Shown here one piece after another: positions 44,531-52,374 of a stretch of 64,000 nucleotides of DNA. The position numbers were made by a program, and so were the translations under genes. The DNA is taken from the NCBI GenBank assembly GCA_964385635.1, contig CAYLPU010000014.1:1-64000 (forward strand). The letters run 5' to 3'. The notes beneath the pieces are model-generated. The model did no database searches. It saw nothing but the letters and a program-made list of their open reading frames with translations, and had not been told where the DNA came from. Each line of letters starts with the position of its first letter. The first letter of the stretch is position 1. This DNA is from CAYLPU01 sp964385635. Its GTDB lineage: Bacteria; Chloroflexota; Anaerolineae; B4-G1.

Positions 44531-45349
44531 GTGAATGGTACGCTGGGGATTGAGCAGATTCAACCGATTTGCCCCGAACAGTACGACGAGGCATATTTTC
44601 TGGGTTCCTGTGAAGGGTACGCAGAGTTCATTGCCAGCGAGGGAGCCCATCTTTCGCGTCGGCTGAGCCAGGCCTTCGAGGTGGCCGAGGTCACGTACGG
44701 TATGCGGGTGCTTGACGTTGGCTGCGGACGTGGTGAGATTCTGCGTCACTGCCTGGAGCTGGGGGCGCGGGCCTATGGGGTGGACTATGCACCGGTGGCG
44801 TTGCGTATGGCGCAGGGATTGGCAATGGCCGATGAGGAAACGAGGGACGCTGTGGGTGTCTATCAGGCTGACGCCAAGCGGTTGCCCTTTCCCGCCGCCT
44901 TCTTCGATCGCGTGCTGATGTTCGACCTGGTTGAGCACCTTCATCCGTGGGAACTGGACCAGGCACTGTCAGAGGCGCGGCGCGTATTGCGACCTGATGG
45001 TTGGCTCATCATCCACACCGCTCCCAATGTCTGGTACGACCGTTACGCTTACCCTGTGGTACGGCTGGTGCGCACGCTGATGGGGCGAGGGGTGCTTTAC
45101 CCGAAGAATCCCCGCGCCATCATCCCGGCCAATATCGTCGTTCACGTCAATGAGCAGAGTGCCTTGAGTCTGTGGCAAGTGCTGCGACGGGCTGGATTCC
45201 GCGCCCGAGTGTGGCTAGGCACACCCCCGCAGAACCGGGACGAGGGACCGTTGCTGGTGGTCGCCCGCTACATCCTGTTCAACTGGTCTCCCTTCCGCTG
45301 GTTCTTCGAGCGAGAGGTGTTCGCGGTGGCGCGGGTGGGTATGTCGTGA
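44531..45349 (+). CDS. Class I SAM-dependent methyltransferase
   Basis: This 272-aa protein has motif I VLDVGCGRGEILRHC, a motif II-like VYQADAKRLPFPAAFFDRVLMFDLVEHL and a post-motif ARRVLRPDGWLII. The C-terminal 90 residues are predicted to include amphipathic or membrane-near helices. The substrate is not evident; position after murJ is compatible with cell envelope or polyprenyl work but proves nothing. GTG start. Confidence 0.88.
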   Translation: MNGTLGIEQIQPICPEQYDEAYFLGSCEGYAEFIASEGAHLSRRLSQAFEVAEVTYGMRVLDVGCGRGEILRHCLELGARAYGVDYAPVALRMAQGLAMADEETRDAVGVYQADAKRLPFPAAFFDRVLMFDLVEHLHPWELDQALSEARRVLRPDGWLIIHTAPNVWYDRYAYPVVRLVRTLMGRGVLYPKNPRAIIPANIVVHVNEQSALSLWQVLRRAGFRARVWLGTPPQNRDEGPLLVVARYILFNWSPFRWFFEREVFAVARVGMS

Positions 45350-45401
45350 TCGCCGAAGAGATTGATGCCATCCCGCGTTTCGAATCACTGGGAGGTGCGC
45401 T

Positions 45402-45532
45402 GTGGGTGAGGAGATCGCAGAATACATCTACCCTATCTGGGCAACCTGGTCTACTTCTCGATCGGCCTGGCGATGGTTGCCGGGGCGGTGATTGGTCTGT
45501 ACCGGTTGGCACGGGAAATAATGGACCACTGA
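45402..45532 (+). pseudogene. Possible frameshifted small membrane protein
   Basis: A GTG behind GGGAGG opens GEEIAEYIYP, and the -1 frame then continues as YLGNLVYFSIGLAMVAGAV with one membrane helix and a polar end to the TGA at 45530. The two parts would form a 43-aa protein if one base were re-read. I see no classic slippery site, so a sequence error or decayed gene is as likely. Confidence 0.35.
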
Positions 45533-45570
45533 TTGTGGAGGCGTGAGGCCGCTCCTCACCACGATGCTGG

Positions 45571-46542
45571 ATGAAAGATCGTCGCGCGGTTGACGAACTA
45601 TCCATAGAAGAGTTGGAGGAAATTCTGCGCATCCGTAAGCGGGATGCGCGGCTGGAACGTCTGCGCCAGTTGGGCAGAAAGGCGGACGTGGGCGCGCTTG
45701 ACCCGTTGGCGCCAGAGCCGCTTGAACCTCAACCGTCGCCTCTGCCAACGGATTATCGCCGCTTCGAAGATGTGGGTGCCACAGCGCAATACCGGCCCTA
45801 TGCTCTTGATGAATCACCTACAGAGGAGAAACACAGGCGGCAGCCGCGCCCGATTCACTGGGATTGGCTGCGCGACAAGAGCCTGTTGGTGGTTGAGTTG
45901 GCCGTGCTGGCGGGGTTAATCCTCGTGTTGCTCAGTTCTCTGGCGACGCTGCGCGAGATCAACGAGGAAGCCAGCCAGGCCCAGGAGGCCCAACTGCCCA
46001 CTCCCACGCCCACTCCTCTCATTCAGGTGGTTGTGCTGCCGGGTGGGCACACGCCGCCCGACTCGCCTGGTGGTCCCGTGCCCGAAGAGATCCCTGCCCA
46101 CCTGCGCGATCTAGTGGGCGCCATCACGCCTCTGCCTATGCCTACGCCGGGGCCAGAGCAGGCTGTCCGCATCCAGGTCCCTGCCATTGGTGTAGATGCC
46201 CCGGTCGTGAGGGGGGACGACTGGGAACCGCTTAAGCAGGGGGCCGGTCATCACGTCGGCAGTGCCAACCCGGGTGAGAGCGGCAATTGTGTCATCTCGG
46301 CCCACAATGACATCTTTGGCGAGATATTCCGCGATTTGCCGGACCTTGATCTCGGCGACGAGATATTCGTCCACACTGCCAGCCAGGTCTACCGCTACGT
46401 CGTCACCCAGAAGCGCATCATCGAGCCGACAGAGGTGAGCGTGATGTATCCCACCTCCAGCCCGGTGTTGACGCTCATTTCTTGTTATCCGTATGGGATT
46501 GACACGCACCGTATCGTCGTCATTGCTGAGTTACAACCGTAG
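45571..46542 (+). CDS. Sortase family protein with N-terminal extension
   Basis: This 323-aa protein has a charged N-terminal region (1-100), one membrane helix (about 104-127), a Pro/Thr-rich linker and a sortase domain (about 195-323). Catalytic residues are H245 (SAHND), C305 (ISCYPYG) and R314 (THRIVV). It resembles class D/E sortases. No LPxTG-type substrate is seen in the window. A small membrane protein follows after 15 nt. Confidence 0.93.
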   Translation: MKDRRAVDELSIEELEEILRIRKRDARLERLRQLGRKADVGALDPLAPEPLEPQPSPLPTDYRRFEDVGATAQYRPYALDESPTEEKHRRQPRPIHWDWLRDKSLLVVELAVLAGLILVLLSSLATLREINEEASQAQEAQLPTPTPTPLIQVVVLPGGHTPPDSPGGPVPEEIPAHLRDLVGAITPLPMPTPGPEQAVRIQVPAIGVDAPVVRGDDWEPLKQGAGHHVGSANPGESGNCVISAHNDIFGEIFRDLPDLDLGDEIFVHTASQVYRYVVTQKRIIEPTEVSVMYPTSSPVLTLISCYPYGIDTHRIVVIAELQP

Positions 46543-46557
46543 GAGGACATAAGGATT

Positions 46558-46806
46558 ATGGCGAAGAAGTCACGTCGCGTCAGGAAGAAGAGCCGGCAGG
46601 TGCGTCTTTCGCCGGCCCAGATGGTACAGCCGGGAGTGGGTGAGGGGGCCGATGCTCCCGTCGTTGCTATCCCGGTGGTGCCTGTGCCAAAGGTGGCTGA
46701 TCTGCGGAAGGAATATAACTATGTCATCGCTGATCTCAAGCGCATCACAATCATCGCCGTGGTGATGTTGGCGGTGTTAGTTGTTCTGGCGCTGCTGTTG
46801 ACTTGA
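46558..46806 (+). CDS. Small basic single-pass membrane protein
   Basis: An 82-aa protein of unknown function: a very basic N-terminus (AKKSRRVRKKSRQVR), a Pro/Val-rich middle and one C-terminal membrane helix (about 62-82). AGGAGG lies upstream and it is co-transcribed with the sortase. Tail-anchored topology is likely. Confidence 0.75.
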   Translation: MAKKSRRVRKKSRQVRLSPAQMVQPGVGEGADAPVVAIPVVPVPKVADLRKEYNYVIADLKRITIIAVVMLAVLVVLALLLT

Positions 46807-46845
46807 ACCGTCGAGCGAGCGTTTTCTGCTGCCAGGACGAACGCG

Positions 46846-46886
46846 CCAGCGCCCGCGTCTTGCACGCGGGCGCTGGTCTTGTTGAT
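46846..46886. terminator. Terminator between convergent genes
   Basis: A perfect 13-bp stem CCAGCGCCCGCGT/ACGCGGGCGCTGG with loop CTTGC is followed by TCTTGTTGAT. Confidence 0.8.
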
Positions 46887-46891
46887 GCTCT

Positions 46892-47710
46892 CTATTGAGC
46901 AGGGGCTTGGTCAGCCTCGTGAGCGACCAGCGGGGGAAACGCCTGTGCTAACGCGGCCAACCCCCACGATACTCCCCAGTGGAGAGCCAATGCCAGCCAT
47001 AGATTCTGAGTCAACAGGAATAGCACGCTGCTGATGACGGCCAGTGTACCGCGCAGCAATTGGGCTGGGGTTCGCTGCGGATCTGCCAGGCCTTTGCGCC
47101 AGGCTGGGTTAAGTGTTGCCTCCAGCGCCACCATCGCCAATCCAACCCAGATGCCCCAATACGGGCCCAGCGCGAGGATAGGCGCGTTGCGGTAGAAGGC
47201 CCAGTGAACCTCGTGATAGGATGACTCACGCAAAAGCACCCAGCCAGAGTCAATGGTCCCCGCAACCACGCCCTCCTCACCGGCGGTGGTCAACGCTCGG
47301 CGGTAGGTCCACCAGCCTAGCGCCAGCAGCGCCCACGCTCCGATGCCCAGCGCCGCTGCCCATCCGACGTCGTATGCCCAATCGAGCCAACTGGCAGCAA
47401 TGGCGGCACTGGTCGCTTCCTTGCCCGGAATAGGCAAGTCGAACCGCTGTAGCCCTAACAGTCGCCCGACAACCGCATCACGGCCCCACAGGAGTGCGGC
47501 GAAGGGTATGCCGATGTAATACAGCGAGCGAAGGAACTGAAGTAGCCACGGGGCAAAACGCCAGGTGATCAGACGGGTGATGAACCTGCCTGTTGCACCG
47601 GAGCGGGGTTGGCGGAAAAACCAGGCCAGGTTCGCGCAAAGGACGGCCAGAAGCAGAGAGCCACTCAGCCACAGCCACCCTTCGCCCCATTCCATAGTCA
47701 ACTCCGGCAC
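46892..47710 (-). CDS. Hypothetical polytopic membrane protein (CPBP-like)
   Basis: A 272-aa protein with about seven hydrophobic helices. A polar stretch ESSYHEVHWAFYR and a late helix QNLWLALALHWGVSW recall the motifs of CPBP intramembrane proteases, but the double-Glu motif is not clear. I cannot assign a function. It lies 4 nt after the orphan kinase on the same strand and may work with it. Confidence 0.7.
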   Translation of the reverse strand: MPELTMEWGEGWLWLSGSLLLAVLCANLAWFFRQPRSGATGRFITRLITWRFAPWLLQFLRSLYYIGIPFAALLWGRDAVVGRLLGLQRFDLPIPGKEATSAAIAASWLDWAYDVGWAAALGIGAWALLALGWWTYRRALTTAGEEGVVAGTIDSGWVLLRESSYHEVHWAFYRNAPILALGPYWGIWVGLAMVALEATLNPAWRKGLADPQRTPAQLLRGTLAVISSVLFLLTQNLWLALALHWGVSWGLAALAQAFPPLVAHEADQAPAQ

Positions 47711-47714
47711 GCGC

Positions 47715-49463
47715 TTACCTTACCTCCAGAGGCACAGTCAGTGTGACCCGTGTTCCCTCACCCAGTGCTGAGGCTATGGTTAGTTTTCCGCTGACCAACT
47801 CGGCCCGCTCGTGCATATTGATCATACCCAGGCTACCACGCTTGTCATAGCTCACCTGCACTGCGTCCACATCGAACCCACAGCCGTCGTCCTCTACCTC
47901 GGCGACAAATAGACTGTCTTGAATGTTGAGTCGCACCCAGATATTTTTGGCACTGGCGTGCTTGCGGGCGTTGCCGATCGCTTCATCGAGGATGTAGAAG
48001 ATCACTCCCTGGACGTTCATCTCCAGCATTTGGTCTACCTTTGGTACTGCTTCCATGTGAATCGGCGTGGCGTCCATTTCGGCCAATTTGTTGATGTACT
48101 GCTCCAACGCTGCTAGCAGCCCCTGTGTTTCGAGGATGAGCGGCCGGAGTGTGAAGAGCATATGACGGATTTCCTTCGTCGTGCGGCGTGCCAGTTCCTC
48201 GACCCGCGCCAGTTCCTCGGCTGTCTGTTGGGGGTTTTTTTCCAACAACATCCGTGCGTAGTTCAGCCGCATCGCGATGGCTGCAATACTCTGTGTGGGT
48301 CCGTCGTGTAGGTCGCGGGACAGTTTCCTGCGGGCGTCCTCCTCTACCGCTACGATGCGCTCCTTCTCCTCTGTCAGGCTCTGATAGAGTTGGGCATTCT
48401 GAAGCGCGACGATGGCCTGGTTACAAATAGCGATGAGCAAGTCCTTATGGTCTTCTGTGTAGGTATCGGGCTGGGGGCTGCCGAAAATCACTGCCCCGAA
48501 GTTCTCGAAGCCGGCCCGCAGCGGCATGATGATCGCCTGCTGACAACTGTGCATCATGATAAGCTGGCCTAGCTCTGGATCTTCTGATGGATTGTCGGTG
48601 ACCGTGGCCTCTGCTGTCGCCAACGCCCGTGCCAGGACACCGCCCTTGCCCTGGAACACGACGTTCTGGTCGCGTGGAGGTAGGTGCCGCGAGGCCACCA
48701 TGCGCAGGTCGTTGTGACTGAAGAGTATCACCATGCTCACGTGGGCCGAGTCTGGTTGGCCCAACTCTCGCATACCGGCCTCGCCCACCTCAAGTACCGT
48801 GTCCAGTACTTTGTTGTAGTTCAGTGTCGCGCTGAGCGTGCTTGCCAACTCGAAAATTACCCGTGAATGTTCGTGGGCGACGCGCAGCTTTCGTAGCGCA
48901 GCCTCCTCTTCGAGTCGACGTGCGTGTGCGACTTTCTGCTTCATTCGCCTTCCCACAAGGCTACTTATCAAGGCTGCTAGCAGGAGAACCAGGGAACGGA
49001 CTATGAATGGAAGCAAGTCTAACCACGATGTGGGTGGTGCTCTGAAGTAGCGCGCGAAGCCACAGATTGCCGCGATGACAACAGCAGTCAACGGGCTGAT
49101 TGCCCAGGGAAAGCACAGTGCTGCTGTGAAGATGGGGAAGAGCGCGAAGAACAGCAATGGGCTTGTCAGGCCGCCCGACGTCATCACGAAGCCGATGGTA
49201 AGGACTGTGTCGATCAGCAATGTCATCACCGGCATAATAGCCCGCTTGAGGGTACGGTAAGGTGGCAACAGCGTCACGACGAGGTTATATAGAGTCGCGA
49301 TGGCTAACAGGATAACTTGGGAAGGAAGATACGAGAGATCCAGGAAACCGCCAAGAGCGCCTATGATGTTGACGAGAGCCACGCTTACCAGGAGCCACCA
49401 GCGCAGGTTGCTGATCATCCAGTCTACTTGGGAACGTTCGTTGGCACTCTCAAGTATAGGCAT
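47715..49463 (-). CDS. GAF-containing NarL-type sensor histidine kinase
   Basis: This 582-aa kinase has six membrane helices (about 18-170), a GAF domain (about 205-355, with HSCQQAIIMPL), a HisKA_3 domain with His in RRKLSRDLHDGPTQSIAAIA, and a HATPase (EAIGNARKHA, DDGCGFD, GSLGMINMHERAEL). No response regulator lies beside it. The linker histidine region LHDGPTQS is canonical. Confidence 0.93.
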   Translation of the reverse strand: MPILESANERSQVDWMISNLRWWLLVSVALVNIIGALGGFLDLSYLPSQVILLAIATLYNLVVTLLPPYRTLKRAIMPVMTLLIDTVLTIGFVMTSGGLTSPLLFFALFPIFTAALCFPWAISPLTAVVIAAICGFARYFRAPPTSWLDLLPFIVRSLVLLLAALISSLVGRRMKQKVAHARRLEEEAALRKLRVAHEHSRVIFELASTLSATLNYNKVLDTVLEVGEAGMRELGQPDSAHVSMVILFSHNDLRMVASRHLPPRDQNVVFQGKGGVLARALATAEATVTDNPSEDPELGQLIMMHSCQQAIIMPLRAGFENFGAVIFGSPQPDTYTEDHKDLLIAICNQAIVALQNAQLYQSLTEEKERIVAVEEDARRKLSRDLHDGPTQSIAAIAMRLNYARMLLEKNPQQTAEELARVEELARRTTKEIRHMLFTLRPLILETQGLLAALEQYINKLAEMDATPIHMEAVPKVDQMLEMNVQGVIFYILDEAIGNARKHASAKNIWVRLNIQDSLFVAEVEDDGCGFDVDAVQVSYDKRGSLGMINMHERAELVSGKLTIASALGEGTRVTLTVPLEVR

Positions 49464-49539
49464 GAGGGGGCTTACCGCTGCGTACTAAAGAGACCACAGG
49501 CAGTAGGGGATGGATATCTGCGTTCTCGACCTAGCACAA

Positions 49540-49613
49540 TGGGCGCGAAGGGACTCGAACCCCTGACCTCTACAATGTGAGTGTAGCGCTCTGACCAACT
49601 GAGCTACGCGCCC
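49540..49613 (-). tRNA. tRNA-Val (anticodon CAC)
   Basis: The minus strand gives a 74-nt cloverleaf: acceptor GGGCGCG/CGCGCCC, D arm GCTC-GAGC, anticodon stem CTACA/TGTAG with loop CTCACAT (CAC, reads GUG), and T loop TTCGAGT. CCA is not encoded. Confidence 0.95.
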
Positions 49614-49625
49614 CAGATAGTGAAG

Positions 49626-49654
49626 ATTATAGCACTGAATTCTTCAAACTGCAA
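49626..49654 (-). promoter_or_regulatory. Promoter of tRNA-Val
   Basis: Minus-strand TTGCAG (49654-49649) and TATAAT (49631-49626), 17-nt spacer. Its -35 is 3 nt from the -35 of the divergent riboswitch promoter. Confidence 0.8.
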
Positions 49655-49657
49655 GTC

Positions 49658-49686
49658 TTGACAGTTATTTGTCTTCGTGGTATCAT
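49658..49686 (+). promoter_or_regulatory. Promoter of the SAM riboswitch and AdoMet synthetase
   Basis: TTGACA (49658-49663) and TATCAT (49681-49686) with a 17-nt spacer; transcription would start near 49693, before the riboswitch. Confidence 0.8.
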
Positions 49687-49715
49687 CGTATCCAAACTTA
49701 ATACCCCGGCGATAT

Positions 49716-49829
49716 TCTTATCCAGAGAGGTGGAGGGACCGGCCCTGCGAAGCCTCGGCAACCAGACTGGAAACTGGTTGCTGGAAATTCAGAACGGGTA
49801 GGGAGCAAGTGCCTGCCCGAAGATGATGC
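49716..49829 (+). promoter_or_regulatory. SAM-I (S-box) riboswitch
   Basis: The S-box consensus is plain: CTTATC-C-AGAGAGGTGGAGGGA, CCGGCCCTGCGAAGCC, TCGGCAACC, a P3 hairpin closed by CCAG/CTGG, and a perfect 8-bp P4 (CGGGTAGG/CCTGCCCG) before AAGATGAT. P1 is short (TTATC with GATGA). Downstream, accccctt at 49902-49909 pairs with aagggggt at 49921-49928 as a likely expression-platform stem, although the T run after it is poor. The element controls the AdoMet synthetase gene, so SAM would shut down its own synthesis. Confidence 0.93.
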
Positions 49830-49901
49830 CAGCGACGAGTCATGGTGCCAATTCCGGCAGAATGGTGTTTCTGGAAGATAAGAGATGGTTACGTCATTTG
49901 T

Positions 49902-49928
49902 ACCCCCTTTTGTCCTCCAGAAGGGGGT
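49902..49928 (+). terminator. Expression-platform hairpin of the SAM riboswitch
   Basis: An 8-bp stem ACCCCCTT/AAGGGGGT (49902-49909, 49921-49928) has a loop containing TCCTCC (49913-49918), complementary to GGAGGA of the ribosome site at 49969-49974. The following TCTGTGTTGT is only partly T-rich, so control could be by termination, by loop-ribosome-site pairing, or both. Also CTGG-AAG-ATAAG at 49871-49881 can compete for the 5' strand of P1. Confidence 0.55.
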
Positions 49929-49981
49929 TCTGTGTTGTCAGTGCCAGCCCAGACCGGGGAGAAACTCAGGAGGAAGTATCA

Positions 49982-51169
49982 ATGACGAAGCGCAACATTG
50001 TGGTAGTTGAGGCCACCGGGCAATTCATCGAGGATGTTCCAGTTGAGATCGTCGAGCGTAAAGGCATCGGTCATCCCGATAGCCTGTGCGATGGTATCGC
50101 TGAGCGCATCTCGGTTGAGTACTCCCGCTGGTGTCAGGAGAATCTGGGCGTGCTTCTGCACCACAACTTCGACAAGGTGCAGTTGGTGGCCGGAGAGGTC
50201 GAAGTTGGCTACGGCGGTGGGTATATGCTCAAGCCCATCCATATCCAGATCGCTGGGCGTGGCACCCCTGCTTTCCAGGGCCGGAAGGTGCCCATGGATG
50301 ATATTGCCATCCGGGCCGCCAAGCAGCACGTGCGTGAGACGATGCGCTATCTGGAACCCGACAGGCACATGGTGGTTGATAGTTATGCCGGCCGGGGGGC
50401 CGAGGAACTGCAGTATGTGGTAGATCACGTGACGGCTAATGATACCAGTTTTGGAGTCAGCCACTGGCCCCGCTCCGGGCTGGAGTATTGTGTATACGAG
50501 ACTGCCCAGTACATCAACTACAGGCTGATTGACGAGTTCCCGGTGGGAGAGGATATCAAGGTGATGGGCATGCGTCGCAACAGTGAACTGACACTGACAG
50601 TCGCATCGCCTTTCATCGCCACGCGCATCGGAGACGCGGCCGAATACCTGGAGGTCAAGCAGGCTGCTGAAGCAGCGATTCAGGAATATGCCTCTCAACT
50701 GGATCACCGGAAGGTTACGGTGATGGTCAACACGGCCGACGACGTTGCTAACGATGCGGTCTATCTGACACTAACTGGCACGTCGGCCGAGATGGGTGAC
50801 GATGGAGCGGTCGGCCGCGGCAATCGGGTCAACGGAGTCATTGCTCCCTTCCGCTCCGCCAGTCTGGAGGCGGCCTGCGGCAAGAACCCAATCTCCCACG
50901 TGGGTAAGATCTACAACGTACTGGCACTGCTGACGGCGCAGGACATCGTCGTGCGGGTACCGGCTGTCCGAGAGACCACTGTTTACATCCTCTCGCAGAT
51001 TGGCGCGCCGTTGGATCAGCCATTGGTAGCCACCGCGCTGGTGCGCCCGACCGATGGCTCTCTCACTCCCGACATTCGGGCCGACGTGCGGAGCGTGCTC
51101 GACGAGAGCATGGCCAACGTGGGCGACGTGTGTGCGCGTGTCCTGGACCGCGAACTGACGCTGTTCTAG
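49982..51169 (+). CDS. mat: Archaeal-type S-adenosylmethionine synthetase
   Basis: This 395-aa enzyme makes SAM from methionine and ATP. It is the archaeal family (AdoMet_Synthase, PF01941 class), not bacterial MetK: ERKGIGHPDSLCDGIAE near the N-terminus, the TANDTSFGV block (about 150) and GTSAEMGDDGAVGRGNRVNG with CGKNPISHVGKIYN (about 265-310). ATG 49982 follows CAGGAGGAAG; the frame is open back into the riboswitch but that part is untranslated leader. Confidence 0.95.
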   Translation: MTKRNIVVVEATGQFIEDVPVEIVERKGIGHPDSLCDGIAERISVEYSRWCQENLGVLLHHNFDKVQLVAGEVEVGYGGGYMLKPIHIQIAGRGTPAFQGRKVPMDDIAIRAAKQHVRETMRYLEPDRHMVVDSYAGRGAEELQYVVDHVTANDTSFGVSHWPRSGLEYCVYETAQYINYRLIDEFPVGEDIKVMGMRRNSELTLTVASPFIATRIGDAAEYLEVKQAAEAAIQEYASQLDHRKVTVMVNTADDVANDAVYLTLTGTSAEMGDDGAVGRGNRVNGVIAPFRSASLEAACGKNPISHVGKIYNVLALLTAQDIVVRVPAVRETTVYILSQIGAPLDQPLVATALVRPTDGSLTPDIRADVRSVLDESMANVGDVCARVLDRELTLF

Positions 51170-51185
51170 TTGGTCTGTTAGGTAT

Positions 51186-52325
51186 ATGAGCCGGCGGACT
51201 TCGTCACGCATCTGGGCTGTTCTGGGCGTCGGTGTCGCAGCGATAGTTGGGTTAGGGCTACTACTGGCGTTACTGGGGCGCGGGACGGGCCTACTCGTCC
51301 CGATGGTTACCCCGATGACCTCAACTCCACCCAACGACCCGGTCGTGGTCAGTGTAGTTCTCAACCAAGACACCCGCTCTATCAGACACTCCTTATGGCT
51401 GGAGGCGGTCTTGCTCGACCAGGTGATGAGCGGGTTGGCTGGGCAGCCGGCTCCCACACCCGATGAGACTCTCCAACGTCTGATCAATGAAGAGTTGGTG
51501 CTAAATGGCTTCCCACTCGAGCAGGAACCGACCGCGGAACAGGTCGAGGCGCGGGTCGCCGCGATGGAACAGACCTGGGGAGTGGATGACGCCGCTGTAG
51601 TGATGGCGTTGGAGAAAGCAGGGCTTACCCGCGCAGCATTCGAGCGAATGGTCGGGCGACTGTTGGCAGTGCAGGCGGGCCTGGAGGTGCTGCAAAGTCA
51701 GGGCTACGACACCACAGCCTGGCTGGAGAAGCAGCGGGCCAGCGCGGAAATCCTGCTTAGTGAGGAATTCGAGGACGCGGTAGCACAGGTGCTCCCTACT
51801 GCTCAGTCGCCAATCCCAACGCCGTTTTTGTCGCCCATCCCCACTCCTGCTACCGAGACGCCTCTTCCTACCCCGGCCGTCGCGATTCCCGAGGTGGCCC
51901 CTGATTTCACGCTCGAGCGGGCTGGGGGCGACACATTCACACTGACAAAGCAATTGGCCCTGGGGCCAGTGGTGCTGGTCTTCTTCCAGAGATGCGGCTG
52001 AGGACCTGACCGAACGCAACTCGTGGAGTTGCAGAGGCAATATGAAGCGTTCAAGGAAGCCGGAGTGGAAGTGATCGCGCTGGCGGTCGTCCCTGTTGCA
52101 TCGGTGGATGAAACGCGGCAGAGCATAGGGATTGCCTATCCCCTGCTGGCTGACCCTGCGCATCGGGTTGCCGAATCCTATGGCGTGTATAACTTGCTGG
52201 GCGATGGCTGTGCCGCACCGTCCGTGTTTATCATTGAGATGGATGGGCGCATCCTGTGGAGCCACATCGGCCAGCATCCCGGCGACCGGCCCGGCGTCCA
52301 GACGATACTGGAGCGACTGCCATAG
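51186..52325 (+). CDS. Candidate selenoprotein: membrane-anchored SurA-like/peroxiredoxin-like fusion with in-frame UGA
   Basis: One frame of 379 codons is interrupted only by TGA at 51999-52001 (codon 272). Order: membrane anchor (about 10-32), a SurA_N-like helical region (about 75-165), a Pro/Thr linker (about 205-232), then an AhpC/TSA-like thioredoxin fold. Around the TGA it reads VVLVFFQRCG-(UGA)-GPDRTQLVELQRQYEAF; in homologues such as the WCPFC and SelU-like groups the active Cys sits at this exact spot. Coding continues for 107 sense codons (GDGCAAPSVFIIEMDG). A 7-bp hairpin GCAACTC-GTG-GAGTTGC at 52016-52032 lies 14 nt after the UGA. Alternatives: nonsense mutation or sequencing error. 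Confidence 0.75.
52016..52032 (+). promoter_or_regulatory. Candidate bacterial SECIS hairpin
   Basis: GCAACTC (52016-52022) and GAGTTGC (52026-52032) pair perfectly around the loop GTG. The loop starts 21 nt after the UGA and its first base is G, which fits the general layout of bacterial SECIS elements as I recall it. A weak outer pairing CCT/AGG (52005-52007 with 52035-52037) could extend it. Confidence 0.55.
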
Positions 52326-52333
52326 CACTGCTA

Positions 52334-52372
52334 CCCTTGCGAAGGTTGCTGATAGCCTTCGCAAGGGTTCTC
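52334..52372 (+). terminator. Terminator-like hairpin after the selenoprotein candidate
   Basis: A perfect 12-bp stem CCCTTGCGAAGG/CCTTCGCAAGGG (52334-52345, 52356-52367) is followed by TTCTCG. Its right arm holds the AAGGG that would be the ribosome site of the next gene, so it may also limit that gene's translation. Confidence 0.65.
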
Positions 52373-52374
52373 GT

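Noticed and set aside
49823..49981. N-terminal extension of the AdoMet synthetase frame
   Set aside because: It covers the 3' end of the SAM riboswitch and the expression platform; family similarity and the ribosome site start at 49982.
52023..52325. Independent gene starting at GTG 52023
   Set aside because: It is in the same frame as the upstream peroxiredoxin-like part, lacks a ribosome site and would begin in the middle of a conserved helix.
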